From positions 186,001 to 250,000 of the forward strand of contig NZ_JABSSU010000006.1 in assembly GCF_013213835.1 (NCBI RefSeq): 64,000 bases of DNA, given 5' to 3'. Position numbers and translations under genes: made by a program. The stretch is from Winogradskyella sp. GTDB taxonomy: Bacteria > Bacteroidota > Bacteroidia > Flavobacteriales > Flavobacteriaceae. The notes under the pieces are model-generated. The model saw only the letters and a list, made by a program, of their open reading frames with translations. It searched no databases and was not told where the DNA came from. Shown here in pieces: positions 1-9,833 of the stretch. The stretch's first letter is position 1. Each line of letters begins with the position of its first letter.

Positions 1-1899
1 TCTCAGTATGGTGGATTGGTACGTTTCGATAAGAAAAGTGGTGAATCTGTTGGTATTAAGCCAGTAGCAAGAAAAGGTGAAAATGCCTATCGTTTTAATT
101 GGGATGCACCATTGGTTGTAAGCAGACATGTAGCGGGACGTTTATACTTTTCAGCTGAAAAAGTATTTCGATCAGATGATTATGGGAACAGTTGGGAAGT
201 TATTAGCGAAGATTTGTCGCAGCAAATAGACAGAAATACACTGAAAGTATATGATCGTGTTGTTAGTATTGATGCAGTAATGAAAAATGGCTCAACGTCT
301 TTATATGGAAGTATTGTTGCCTTTTCAGAATCCCCAATCAATAAAAACCTATTAGCTGCTGGTACGGATGATGGATTACTTCATGTATCTGAAAATGGTG
401 GCGAGACTTGGAGAAAAATTTCCAGTATTGATGGTGTACCAAATCAATCGTATGTCAATAGTGTATTCTTATCCAAGCATGATGAGAATGTAATGTATGT
501 AGCTTATAATCATCACAAATATGGTGATTTTAAACCGTATATCTTTAAATCTTCAGATAAAGGCATTAGCTGGACATCTATCGCGTCTAACTTACCAGAA
601 CGCGGATCTGTTTATGCTATAGAAGAAGATCATGTAGATGCTGATCTTATTTTTGTAGGTACTGAATTTGGTGTGTTCTTTTCACCAAATAAAGGGGATA
701 ACTGGAAACAACTTAAAATCGGTTTGCCAACAATTGCAGTTAGAGATATTGCCATTCAAGAGCGCGAGAATGACCTAGTCTTAGGAACTTTTGGTCGTGG
801 ATTTTATGTGATGGATGATTATTCTGTATTGCGCCAAGTAGAAAATGAAGCGCCTAAAGAAGAAGCTAAAATCTTCCCAGTTCGCACTGCATTGATGTGG
901 GAGCAGAGTAGTCCATTAGGTTTACCTGGGAAATCCTTCCAAGGTGATAACTTCTACACTGCAGAGAATCTTGGTCCTGAAGCTGTTATAACTTACTATT
1001 ATGACAAAGAATTCAAGTCGTTAAAAGACCAAAGACAAAAGGATGATAAGGCGTTAATAAAGGATAAAAAAGATGCACCATATCCAAGTTATGATGATTT
1101 GAAAGCAGAAGCTGAAGAATCTAAAGATGAGCTGGTGTTTACCATAAAAGATGCTTCAGGTAAAGTGGTGAAAAAGGAATTTAAGGCAGCTAAAAAAGGT
1201 GTGCAACGTTTCCATTGGAATTTAAGATATACAACCCAAAATCCTATCAATTTTAATAAGCCATCATTTTATAATCCATTTGGTGGTGTTGATGAAGGGA
1301 CTTTAGTAAATCCAGGAACTTATACGGTTGAAATGGGATTACTAAAAAATGGTAATGTTACGGTATTGACATCACCTGTATCATTTCAAGTCAAAGCACT
1401 GAATAATACAGAAATGCCAGCTGAAAACCGAGCAGAAAAAGTAGAATTCCAGAAAGCAGTAGCTAAACTACAAGCAGATTTAGGAATCGCACAGCGCTTA
1501 ATGTCAGAATCTCGAAACAAGTTAAAGTACATGAAGGCAGCTATTAAGCGTGCAGAACAACCTTTGGGTAACCTTTCAGCAACAGTAATGGCGATTGAAA
1601 AAGAATTAGATCAGGTTCAGTTAGCGATGTATGGTGATCCTATCAAGCGTCGTCTAGATATAGATCAACCGCCATCACCTTCAAGTCGTTTAGGATCTAT
1701 CGGTTGGCAACAGAAATACTCTACAGCTTCACCTACACAAACACATCGAGATAGCTACACTATTGCTAAAGATGAGATTTTAGTGATTAAGTCAACTTTA
1801 GAGCGTGTGTTCAATGAAGATATTAAGGCTTTAGAGAAGCAACTGATTAACGCAGGTGCGCCTTATACACCAGGACGAGGTTATGAAAATAATGATTAA
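1..1899 (+). CDS. Sortilin/BNR-type beta-propeller secreted protein, 5' truncated by window edge
   Basis: The frame is open from base 1 (SQYGGLVRFD...), so the N-terminus lies outside the window; a TTG at 16 is internal. The visible part has repeated BNR/Asp-box-like motifs typical of VPS10/sortilin-like propellers (SDDYGNSWEVI, SENGGETWRKI, SSDKGISWTSI, SPNKGDNWKQL), then FGRGFYVMDD. A region follows with a FlgD-Ig-like beta domain (about residues 370-465) and a helical tail rich in charged residues. Proteins of this family are usually annotated as glycosyl hydrolase or sortilin-like, but I see no demonstrated catalytic site. It is a paralogue of the interrupted gene at 6497-9724. It overlaps the next gene by about 17 bases and probably heads or joins an operon with the S9 peptidase and gamma-glutamyltransferase. 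Substrate unknown. Confidence 0.85.
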   Translation, partial: SQYGGLVRFDKKSGESVGIKPVARKGENAYRFNWDAPLVVSRHVAGRLYFSAEKVFRSDDYGNSWEVISEDLSQQIDRNTLKVYDRVVSIDAVMKNGSTSLYGSIVAFSESPINKNLLAAGTDDGLLHVSENGGETWRKISSIDGVPNQSYVNSVFLSKHDENVMYVAYNHHKYGDFKPYIFKSSDKGISWTSIASNLPERGSVYAIEEDHVDADLIFVGTEFGVFFSPNKGDNWKQLKIGLPTIAVRDIAIQERENDLVLGTFGRGFYVMDDYSVLRQVENEAPKEEAKIFPVRTALMWEQSSPLGLPGKSFQGDNFYTAENLGPEAVITYYYDKEFKSLKDQRQKDDKALIKDKKDAPYPSYDDLKAEAEESKDELVFTIKDASGKVVKKEFKAAKKGVQRFHWNLRYTTQNPINFNKPSFYNPFGGVDEGTLVNPGTYTVEMGLLKNGNVTVLTSPVSFQVKALNNTEMPAENRAEKVEFQKAVAKLQADLGIAQRLMSESRNKLKYMKAAIKRAEQPLGNLSATVMAIEKELDQVQLAMYGDPIKRRLDIDQPPSPSSRLGSIGWQQKYSTASPTQTHRDSYTIAKDEILVIKSTLERVFNEDIKALEKQLINAGAPYTPGRGYENND

Positions 1900-4723
1900 T
1901 TCAATTCTAGATATGAGAATACTAACAGTTTTATGTTTATTAGTAATGACTTCAAGTTTTGCACAAAAGAAAATTTTGCAAAACGAAGATAAAGGCAAAT
2001 GGAATCGCATCAGAAATGTGAATATTTCTAATTCTGGCGATCACGTGCTTTACAGTTTGGAAAAGGGGGAAAAAGATCAAACCATTCAGCTTTTAGAAAT
2101 TGATGGAGATAATATTATGTCCTACCAACGTAGTAAAGGTGGTCAGTTTTCATATGATTCTAAATATGCAATTTTTAGAGTAAACGCTTGGAAAGACAGT
2201 ATTCGAGAAATGAAACGTCGAAAAGTCAAAAAGAAAAATCTTCCAAAAGATACTTTAATGATTTATGATATCAGCTCTAAGGCATTGCAAAAGATTCCTA
2301 ATGTCAAATCCTTTCGTCTACCAGAAAAATGGTCAGGTATTGTAGCTTATACTTTAGAGGCAGCAAAACCAAAGAAAAAAGATACCGCTAAGGCGAAAGA
2401 TGCTGATACATTAAAAACAAAAAAGAAAACCAAGCTTAAGAAAGTTTCTAAGGACAATGGTTTCCATGTGGTTATACGCGACTTAAAAAGTGGAGTTGAA
2501 GATACGTTGAAGTATGTGCATAAATACAGTTTAGCTGAAGAAGGTCGTCATCTTGTGTATGCATCCTCAGGCGTTGTAGATAGTCTTGGTGGCGGAGTAT
2601 ATCATTATGATGTTGATAAGAAAGAAAAGACCTTATTACTATCTAGTCATCATAAGACGAAGTATCCACAGTTAGGAATCTCTGAATCTGGAAAACGGGT
2701 TGGCTTTGTGGTTGATGCAGATTCAACAAAAAGTCTTATTAAAAAACCACTATTGTATGCTTGGAATCTTGGTGATTCTAATGGTAAGGTTATAGTAGCT
2801 TCTGAAAATAATGGCACTGATTTATTAGTGTCGGCGGATGAAAGATTACGTTTTTCTAAAAATGAAAAGCGTCTGTTTTTTGGATTAAGAACAACGCCTA
2901 TTGTTCAAGATACAACGTTACTAGACGAAGAAATTGTAAATGTTGAGGTATGGACTTATGATGAACCACGTTTATATACAGTTCAAGAGTTAGATGTTAA
3001 AAACGATAAAAAGAAAGCTTATTTGTCATTATATGATTTTGATAAGAATAAAATGGTGCAAGTCGCAACTACAGATTACGATTTTGTTAGATATGGCGAT
3101 GAAGGTAATAGCGATTATGCGGTTATTGGAAATGGCACACCATATCAATTACAAAGCCAATGGACTGCACAATTACCTAGAGATTTACAACGTGTAGATT
3201 TAAACACAGGTGAACGAACAGAAATTGCAAATAAGGTTTATGGTGGTTCTTCAATAAGTCCAAAAGGAAAATATTTATACGGATACAGTCGCAAAGACAG
3301 TACGTGGTTTACTTATAATCTAAAAACCTTGAAGTATCAGGCACTTACAAAAGGCAGACAATTTTATAATGAGTTACATGATTATCCTGATGATCCTTAT
3401 AGCTATGGGACAGCAGGATGGACAGAAAACGACGAGAAATTCCTGATTTATGATCGTTTTGATATTTGGGCTTTTAATCCTGAAACTGGTACATCAGAAA
3501 ATCTCACAAATGGAAGAGCATCTAAATTACGCTATCGTTATTTGAGGTTAGATAATGAAGAACGTTCTATTTCAATGTCTAAGGATTGGATACTTAGTAC
3601 ATTTAATGAAGATAATATGTATGGTGGTGCAGCAAGCTTTAATCCAAAAAGACAAGCTATTAAACAGTTAATTGAAGGTCCTTATGTATATGAAAGACCA
3701 TGGTTTGCGCAACAAGACAAAAAGGGACGACTATTATTTACGAGACAATCATTTACCGAATTTCCAAACTTGTGGTCAACGAATCTATCTTTTAAATCAC
3801 CAAAACAAATTACTGATGCTAATCCGCAACAAGAAGACTTTAATTGGGGAACAGCAGAACTCGTAGAGTGGACGTCTTTAGATGGGAAACCGTTAAGAGG
3901 AATGCTTATTAAACCAGAAAATTTTGATCCAAATAAGAAGTACCCTATGATTGTGAACTTCTATGAAAAAAGTTCAAATGGATTATATCGTCATCGTCCA
4001 CCATCATACGGTCGCAGTACTATAAATTACCCATTTTATGCAAGTCGCGGTTACCTCATTTTTAATCCAGATGTGCATTACAGAGATGGTTATCCTGGTG
4101 AAAGTGCTTTTAATTGTGTAATTCCAGGTGTAACAATGCTCATAGAGAAAGGATTTGTAGATAAAGATAATATTGGTGTGCAGGGTCACAGTTGGGGAGG
4201 TTATCAAATTGCCTATTTGGTGACCAAGACAGATATCTTTAAAGCAGCAGAATCTGGTGCTCCTGTTCCTAATATGATCAGTGCTTATGGTGGTATTCGT
4301 TGGTGGACAGGCTTAAGTCGACAATTTCAATATGAACATACGCAGAGTAGAATTGGAGGTACACCTTGGGAATATCCACAACGTTATGTTGAAAATTCAC
4401 CAATTTTTAATATCGACAAGATTAATACGCCATTATTGATTATGCATAATGATGCAGATGGACATGTACCATGGTACCAAGGCATAGAGTTCTTTGTGAG
4501 TTTAAGACGTTTAGGAAAACCGTCATGGTTTTTAAATTACAACGATGAGCCACACTGGCCATTGAAATGGCAAAACAGAATAGATTTTAATATCAGAATG
4601 ACACAATTCTTTGATTATTATCTAAAAGGTGCTCCTAAACCTGTATGGATGCAGCGTGGAGTTCCTGCCGTTGAGAAAGGAATCAATCAAGGTTATGAAT
4701 ATTTAGATAGTGATCAAGACTAA
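1883..4723 (+). CDS. S9 family serine peptidase (prolyl oligopeptidase-like), secreted
   Basis: About 946 residues. The N-terminus (MKIMINSILDMRILTVLCLL then SSFAQ) is a signal peptide, so I start at ATG 1883; the frame extends to a GTG at 1856 and another ATG is at 1913. A long N-terminal beta-propeller-like part with a lysine-rich insert (about residues 160-190) precedes the alpha/beta-hydrolase domain. The nucleophile motif GHSWGGY puts Ser near residue 770; the acid is in HNDADGHVPW and the His in DEPHWPLKW, so the catalytic triad is complete. The family cleaves oligopeptides, often after proline, in the periplasm or outside the cell. It sits between a propeller protein and gamma-glutamyltransferase, which suggests a peptide-scavenging operon. 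Exact specificity (DPP4-, DPP5- or POP-like) is not resolved. Confidence 0.9.
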   Translation: MKIMINSILDMRILTVLCLLVMTSSFAQKKILQNEDKGKWNRIRNVNISNSGDHVLYSLEKGEKDQTIQLLEIDGDNIMSYQRSKGGQFSYDSKYAIFRVNAWKDSIREMKRRKVKKKNLPKDTLMIYDISSKALQKIPNVKSFRLPEKWSGIVAYTLEAAKPKKKDTAKAKDADTLKTKKKTKLKKVSKDNGFHVVIRDLKSGVEDTLKYVHKYSLAEEGRHLVYASSGVVDSLGGGVYHYDVDKKEKTLLLSSHHKTKYPQLGISESGKRVGFVVDADSTKSLIKKPLLYAWNLGDSNGKVIVASENNGTDLLVSADERLRFSKNEKRLFFGLRTTPIVQDTTLLDEEIVNVEVWTYDEPRLYTVQELDVKNDKKKAYLSLYDFDKNKMVQVATTDYDFVRYGDEGNSDYAVIGNGTPYQLQSQWTAQLPRDLQRVDLNTGERTEIANKVYGGSSISPKGKYLYGYSRKDSTWFTYNLKTLKYQALTKGRQFYNELHDYPDDPYSYGTAGWTENDEKFLIYDRFDIWAFNPETGTSENLTNGRASKLRYRYLRLDNEERSISMSKDWILSTFNEDNMYGGAASFNPKRQAIKQLIEGPYVYERPWFAQQDKKGRLLFTRQSFTEFPNLWSTNLSFKSPKQITDANPQQEDFNWGTAELVEWTSLDGKPLRGMLIKPENFDPNKKYPMIVNFYEKSSNGLYRHRPPSYGRSTINYPFYASRGYLIFNPDVHYRDGYPGESAFNCVIPGVTMLIEKGFVDKDNIGVQGHSWGGYQIAYLVTKTDIFKAAESGAPVPNMISAYGGIRWWTGLSRQFQYEHTQSRIGGTPWEYPQRYVENSPIFNIDKINTPLLIMHNDADGHVPWYQGIEFFVSLRRLGKPSWFLNYNDEPHWPLKWQNRIDFNIRMTQFFDYYLKGAPKPVWMQRGVPAVEKGINQGYEYLDSDQD

Positions 4724-4745
4724 TTATTACAAAAAAAGAAAAGCA

Positions 4746-6461
4746 ATGAAAATTTCAAAAAGTAAACTTACCGAAAACCTTCTGTTAGTAGTAGGTTTGG
4801 TATTATGCCTTGGTTTAAATGCACAAGACCGCATTACAGGTGAGTCTTTTGCTACAAGATCTGAGGTATTAGGACAAAATGGTATGGTAGCAACAAGTCA
4901 TCCTATTGCTACTCAAATAGGGTTAGATGTTCTTAAAAATGGTGGAAATGCAATAGATGCAGCAATCGCAGCCAATGCGGCCTTAGGTTTAATGGAGCCG
5001 ACAGGATGCGGAATTGGAGGTGATTTATTCGCCATTGTTTGGGATGCGAAATCACAACAACTATATGGTTTAAATGCAAGTGGTAGATCACCGCAAGATT
5101 TAACTTTAGACTATTTTGAAGAACAAGGTATGGACAAAATTCCTTCATTGGGGCCATTGCCTGTAAGTGTACCTGGCGCAGTTGATGGTTGGTTTGAGCT
5201 GCATAAAAAGTTTGGCACTAAGCCAATGACAGAAATTTTAGCACCTGCAATTGATTATGCTGAAAAAGGATTTCCATTAACTGAATTGATTGCATGGTAT
5301 ATGCAACGCAGTGTACCTTACTATCAGTCTCAAGGCTTTCCAAATATAGAGGATACTTATATTACTCAAAATGGTGGAAAATTGCCTAATGAAGGTGAGA
5401 TTTATAAAAACCCATATTTAGCAGAGACCTATAAAAAGATTGCAAATGGTGGAAGAGATGCTTTTTATAAAGGAGAAATCGCTGAGGTTATAGCCAAATT
5501 TATAAAAGAACAAGGTGGTTTTTTATCAACTAAAGATTTGGCAGCACATCGTTCAGAATGGGTAGAACCAGTTTCCATTAATTATCGTGGTTATGATGTA
5601 TGGGAATTGCCACCAAACGGGCAAGGTATAGCTGCACTACAAATGCTTCAAATATTAAAAGGTTATGACTTTTCAAACATTGAATTTGGCAGTGCTGAAC
5701 ATCTGCATTTATTTACAGAGGCTAAAAAATTAGCTTTCGAAGATAGAGCTAAGTATTATGCTGATATGGACTTTTTTGATGTGCCTTTAGAAGAGTTGCT
5801 ATCAGATGCATATGCTGAGAAAAGACGTGCGCAAATTGGTGAACGTGCAGGTCGTTATAACGCAGGTGAAATTTCAGCTGGTGAGACTATATATATGACT
5901 GCAGCAGATAAAGATGGTAATATGATTTCATTAATACAAAGTAACTATCGTGGTATGGGGTCAGGTATGGCACCACCTAAATTAGGTTTTATGCTTCAAG
6001 ATCGTGGTGAATTATTCAGCCTTAAAAAAGAACAAGCAAATACTTATGAACCAGGAAAACGACCTTTTCATACAATTATTCCAGCATTTATTACCAAAGA
6101 TGGCAAACCATTTGTGAGCTTTGGTGTTATGGGTGGAGATTTTCAACCGATGGGACATACACAAATTGTGATGAATCTTGTAGATTTTAATATGAACCTT
6201 CAGGAAGCTGGTGATGCACCTAGATGGGATCATACTGGTGGAGCAACACCTATGGGAAGAACAACGACCAATACGGGTACCATTCGCACCGAATCAGGAA
6301 TCTCATATGAAACTATAAGAGGCTTATTAGATAGAGGTCACCGAATAGGAACTGTAAGAGGTGTTTATGGTGGTTATCAGGCTATTTTGTGGGATGATGA
6401 AAATAAAGTCTATCATGGAGCTTCAGAAAGTCGTAAAGATGGTCAAGCTGCCGGATATTAA
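4746..6461 (+). CDS. ggt: Gamma-glutamyltransferase (glutathione hydrolase), secreted
   Basis: 571 residues from ATG 4746; the frame extends to 4710, but that start overlaps the S9 gene and would precede the signal peptide (LLLVVGLVLCLGLNAQ). The Ntn-hydrolase family hallmarks are present: NGGNAIDAAIAANAALG near the N-terminus, GCGIGGDLFA, and the autocleavage region GETIYMTAADKDGNM, whose Thr (about residue 381) is the expected nucleophile freed by self-processing into large and small subunits. The small subunit has SNYRGMGSGM and GVMGGDFQPMGH. Known role: removes gamma-glutamyl groups from glutathione and related peptides in the periplasm. It lies 22 bases after the S9 peptidase and 35 before the second propeller gene, so co-transcription is likely. 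Confidence 0.93.
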   Translation: MKISKSKLTENLLLVVGLVLCLGLNAQDRITGESFATRSEVLGQNGMVATSHPIATQIGLDVLKNGGNAIDAAIAANAALGLMEPTGCGIGGDLFAIVWDAKSQQLYGLNASGRSPQDLTLDYFEEQGMDKIPSLGPLPVSVPGAVDGWFELHKKFGTKPMTEILAPAIDYAEKGFPLTELIAWYMQRSVPYYQSQGFPNIEDTYITQNGGKLPNEGEIYKNPYLAETYKKIANGGRDAFYKGEIAEVIAKFIKEQGGFLSTKDLAAHRSEWVEPVSINYRGYDVWELPPNGQGIAALQMLQILKGYDFSNIEFGSAEHLHLFTEAKKLAFEDRAKYYADMDFFDVPLEELLSDAYAEKRRAQIGERAGRYNAGEISAGETIYMTAADKDGNMISLIQSNYRGMGSGMAPPKLGFMLQDRGELFSLKKEQANTYEPGKRPFHTIIPAFITKDGKPFVSFGVMGGDFQPMGHTQIVMNLVDFNMNLQEAGDAPRWDHTGGATPMGRTTTNTGTIRTESGISYETIRGLLDRGHRIGTVRGVYGGYQAILWDDENKVYHGASESRKDGQAAGY

Positions 6462-6496
6462 AAAACAAAATAACTAACCTAAAATAAAATAAGCAG

Positions 6497-7804
6497 ATGA
6501 AAAATCCTTTTAAACCAGTATTGTTATTGGTCTTTATGGTATTAATAAGTTTACCGATAAGTGCCCAGGTGGTAGATCAGAAAACCTTTAGTGGTCTTAA
6601 ATTTAGAAATATTGGTCCAGCTTTCACTTCTGGAAGAATTGCTGACATTGCCTTGCATCCAGATAATGAAAATGTGTGGTACATTGCTGTTGGCTCTGGT
6701 GGTGTATGGAAAACAACCAATTCAGGGACAACTTGGAAACCAATCTTTGATGGTCAAACTTCATATTCTATTGGTGCTATAACGATAGACCCAAATAATC
6801 CTCATACCATTTGGGTTGGTACTGGTGAAAATGTAGGTGGAAGACATGTTGGCTTTGGTGATGGTGTTTATGTGAGTTATGATGATGGTAGTTCTTGGAA
6901 GAACATGGGGCTTAAAGCCTCTGAGCATATTTCAAAAATTGTAGTGCATCCTGAAAATTCTGATATCATATGGGTGGTTTCTCAAGGGCCATTATGGACA
7001 TCTGGTGGTGAAAGAGGTGTTTATAAGTCTATTGATGGCGGTACTACTTGGGAAAGAACATTAGGCGATGATGGATGGATAGGTGCTACAGATTTAGTTA
7101 TTGATCCTAGAAATCCGGATATACTTTATGCAGCAACATGGCAAAGACACAGAACTGTTGCAGGTTATTTAGGTGGTGGGCCAGGTTCTGGTATTCATAA
7201 AAGTACCGATGGTGGAAATACATGGCAGAAGTTAACTAGTGGAATTCCAAGTTCCAATCTAGGAAAAATTGGTTTAGCCATTTCACCGTTTAATCCTGAT
7301 GTTATTTATGCGGCTATTGAATTAGATCGTAGAAAAGGTGGCTTATTTATGTCATCCAATAGAGGTGCGTCTTGGACCAAGCAATCCAATGCAGTTTCTG
7401 GTGGAACAGGGCCACATTATTACCAAGAATTATATGCATCACCACATCATGAAGGAAAATTATTCCTAATGAATAATTATGTACAGGTTTCTGATGATCA
7501 TGGTAGGACGTTTTATACCATGAATGAAAGAAATAAACATGTAGATAGTCATGCGATGGCATTTAAGGCTTCAGATCCAAATTATGTCTTATTTGGAACC
7601 GATGGTGGACTATATGAAAGTTTTGATCTAACTAAAAGTTGGAAATACATTAGAAACCTTCCAATTACACAGTATTTTAAATTAGCTGTTGATGATTCAG
7701 AACCATTCTATAAAATTTATGGCGGAACACAAGATAATGGTTCTCATGGTGGACCTTCGCAGTCTATGTATTCTGATGGTATTACCAATTCAGACTGGTG
7801 GTAA
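6497..7804 (+). CDS. N-terminal 435-residue piece of the interrupted propeller protein
   Basis: Open frame up to the premature TAA. It has a signal peptide ending at ISAQ and about one propeller's worth of BNR repeats, so even without readthrough a secreted truncated propeller could be made. It ends in NSDWW, in the middle of a conserved family motif, which argues against a natural C-terminus. See the whole-gene entry 6497-9724. Confidence 0.6.
   Translation: MKNPFKPVLLLVFMVLISLPISAQVVDQKTFSGLKFRNIGPAFTSGRIADIALHPDNENVWYIAVGSGGVWKTTNSGTTWKPIFDGQTSYSIGAITIDPNNPHTIWVGTGENVGGRHVGFGDGVYVSYDDGSSWKNMGLKASEHISKIVVHPENSDIIWVVSQGPLWTSGGERGVYKSIDGGTTWERTLGDDGWIGATDLVIDPRNPDILYAATWQRHRTVAGYLGGGPGSGIHKSTDGGNTWQKLTSGIPSSNLGKIGLAISPFNPDVIYAAIELDRRKGGLFMSSNRGASWTKQSNAVSGGTGPHYYQELYASPHHEGKLFLMNNYVQVSDDHGRTFYTMNERNKHVDSHAMAFKASDPNYVLFGTDGGLYESFDLTKSWKYIRNLPITQYFKLAVDDSEPFYKIYGGTQDNGSHGGPSQSMYSDGITNSDWW
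7802..7804 (+). other. Premature in-frame TAA codon
   Basis: The triplet lies between codons for NSDWW and TLGADG in one continuous frame; both flanks match the same family motif, so this single codon is the only lesion in the gene. Confidence 0.85.
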
Positions 7805-7987
7805 ACACTCGGTGCCGATGGTCACCAATCTGCTATAGAACCTGGAAATCCTAGTATTACATACGGTGAATTTCAACAAGGCGCACTTTGGAGAATTGAT
7901 CAAACCACTAAGGAAACAGTATTTATTCAACCTCAGGCCCGAGAAGGTGATCCTTTTGAGCGCTTTAATTGGGATGCACCAATTTTA

Positions 7988-9724
7988 GTGAGTCCTCATA
8001 ATCCAAAGCGCTTATATTTTGCTTCACAACGTGTATGGAGATCAGATAATAGAGGAGATGACTGGACTCCAATTTCTGAGGACTTGACATTAAACCAAGA
8101 GCGTATGACTATTCCGTATTATGGAAAGCAGCAAAGTTGGGATAATGCTTGGGACGTTTATGCAATGTCTAACTACAATACAATTACGTCTTTAGCGGAA
8201 TCACCAATACAAGAAGGTTTAATTTATGCTGGTACAGATGATGGTATCATTCAGGTCACCGAAGATGGAGGTGCTACTTGGAATAAATTTAATTTAAGCT
8301 CAGTAAAAGGCCTAGATCATGTCCCTTTTGTGAATGACGTTAGAGCAGATCTTTTTGATGCCAATATTGTGTACGCAGCGGTAGACAATCATAAGTATGG
8401 TGACTACAGACCTTATGTTTTAAAGAGTACAGATAAAGGCAAAAGTTGGACAATTATTAATGGAGACTTACCAGAACGATTATTGATTTGGCGTTTGGTA
8501 CAAGATCATGTCGATAAAAATCTCATGTTTGCAGCAACAGAGTTTGGTATCTATTTTACGTATAATGCTGGTGAGAATTGGGTAAAATTGACAGGTGGAG
8601 TGCCAACAATATCATTCAGAGATTTAACGATACAACGCAGAGAAAATGATTTGGTAGCCGCATCATTTGGAAGAGGTTTCTTTATACTTGATGATATTAC
8701 ACCATTGCGAAATTTTGATGCATCAATGCTTTCAAAACCGGCAACTTTATTTCCAACAAAGGATGCCTATTGGTATAGACAAGCTAGTAGAGTAGGAAGC
8801 CAAGGTGATGCCGAATATAAAGCACCTAACGTACCTTTTGGGGCCAGGTTTACTTACTATATGTCCGAGAGTGTGAAATCACTAAAAGCAGAACGACAAG
8901 AACGTGAAAAAACAAATACAGATTTTCCAGGTTGGGAAGCATTAGAACAAGAGACAAATCAAGAAAGCCCTAAGATTTTAATTGTTATTAAAGATGTTCA
9001 AGGTAAAATTGTGAATACCATTAAAGGTTCTAATAAAAAAGGATTTAATCGTGCGAATTGGAGACTAAATTATCCAAATACAAATGGTGAACCTTTAGAT
9101 GAAGGTGGTGATGGTATAGGTACAGGTTATATTATGGCTACACCAGGAACTTATACGGCAACACTAGTAAAGCGTGTTGATGGTGAGACCACTGTTTTAG
9201 AAGGTCCACAACAATTTAATGTGGTGCCAATGTATGATGGTGCTCTACCTAGAAAGTCTTTTGATGATATGAACCAGTTTAGGGAAGAAGTTTCAGAATT
9301 TCAACAAGATTATACTGCTACAAGTTTGATGTTAGACAAGCAAATGGATAAAATATTTGCAATGAGACGTGCAGCTAACAAAACAACGAGTTCAAATGAT
9401 GCCATTTTAACCGATATTAATACTGCAAGGCTACAATTGTTAGCTATTGAAAAGGCGTTGAGAGGAAATCCTGTAAAAGATGAGGTTGGTGAAAAATCTA
9501 ATCCGACGGCAAGTGATGGTAGAGGTCTATCATGGCGAGCATTTGGTAATACATATGGTCCAACTGGTACACATAAGGCCTTATTACAGCGTGTAAAGAA
9601 CCAGTTAAAGACTGTTAAAGCAGAGCTAAGAGTTATGACAGATAGCACGCTTCCTGCAATTGAAAGTCAACTTAAAGCTGCAGGTGCGCCTTGGGTAGAA
9701 GGTCAAGGGTTAATAGATAATTAA
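7988..9724 (+). CDS. C-terminal piece of the interrupted propeller protein
   Basis: The frame after the stop is open from 7805; the first usable start is GTG 7988, which falls inside the conserved DAPILVSPHNPKRLYFA segment and has no signal peptide, so independent translation would give a cytoplasmic fragment. It contains BNR motifs (SDNRGDDWTPI, TEDGGATWNKF, STDKGKSWTII, TYNAGENWVKL), FGRGFFILDD, and the C-terminal Ig-like and helical regions shared with the gene at 1-1899. Confidence 0.5.
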   Translation: MSPHNPKRLYFASQRVWRSDNRGDDWTPISEDLTLNQERMTIPYYGKQQSWDNAWDVYAMSNYNTITSLAESPIQEGLIYAGTDDGIIQVTEDGGATWNKFNLSSVKGLDHVPFVNDVRADLFDANIVYAAVDNHKYGDYRPYVLKSTDKGKSWTIINGDLPERLLIWRLVQDHVDKNLMFAATEFGIYFTYNAGENWVKLTGGVPTISFRDLTIQRRENDLVAASFGRGFFILDDITPLRNFDASMLSKPATLFPTKDAYWYRQASRVGSQGDAEYKAPNVPFGARFTYYMSESVKSLKAERQEREKTNTDFPGWEALEQETNQESPKILIVIKDVQGKIVNTIKGSNKKGFNRANWRLNYPNTNGEPLDEGGDGIGTGYIMATPGTYTATLVKRVDGETTVLEGPQQFNVVPMYDGALPRKSFDDMNQFREEVSEFQQDYTATSLMLDKQMDKIFAMRRAANKTTSSNDAILTDINTARLQLLAIEKALRGNPVKDEVGEKSNPTASDGRGLSWRAFGNTYGPTGTHKALLQRVKNQLKTVKAELRVMTDSTLPAIESQLKAAGAPWVEGQGLIDN

Positions 9725-9752
9725 TAAAATTTATCGAAGCAACATATATTAA

Positions 9753-9785
9753 AAAGTGACTACCATGAGGAAGTCACTTTTTTTT
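9753..9785 (+). terminator. Intrinsic terminator of the peptidase/propeller cluster
   Basis: A 9-base stem AAAGTGACT (9753-9761) pairs with AGTCACTTT (9772-9780) and runs into a T tract to 9785. Confidence 0.8.
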
Positions 9786-9833
9786 CTGATAGCTAATATT
9801 AGTATCTTTAGTAAAACTTAATGACCACTAGTT

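Larger units (their letters stand above)
6497..9724 (+). pseudogene. Second sortilin/BNR-type propeller protein, split by an in-frame stop at 7802
   Basis: One reading frame runs from ATG 6497 to TAA 9722 (about 1075 codons) and is broken by a single TAA at 7802-7804. No frameshift is needed: frame and homology continue immediately after it (TLGADGHQSAIEP, then YGEFQQGALWRID). The N-terminal part has a signal peptide (LLLVFMVLISLPISAQ) and BNR/Asp-box repeats (TTNSGTTWKPI, SIDGGTTWERT, STDGGNTWQKL, SSNRGASWTKQ). The C-terminal part repeats the layout of the gene at 1-1899. Family members carry a residue, usually hydrophobic, between the DW(F/W) and TLG motifs, so the stop replaces one codon. 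Either a recent nonsense mutation, a base error (for example TTA read as TAA), or readthrough; I favour the first two. Confidence 0.8.

Noticed and set aside
9310..9648. 112-codon frame on the minus strand
   Set aside because: A shadow inside the propeller gene; no motif, signal or own promoter.
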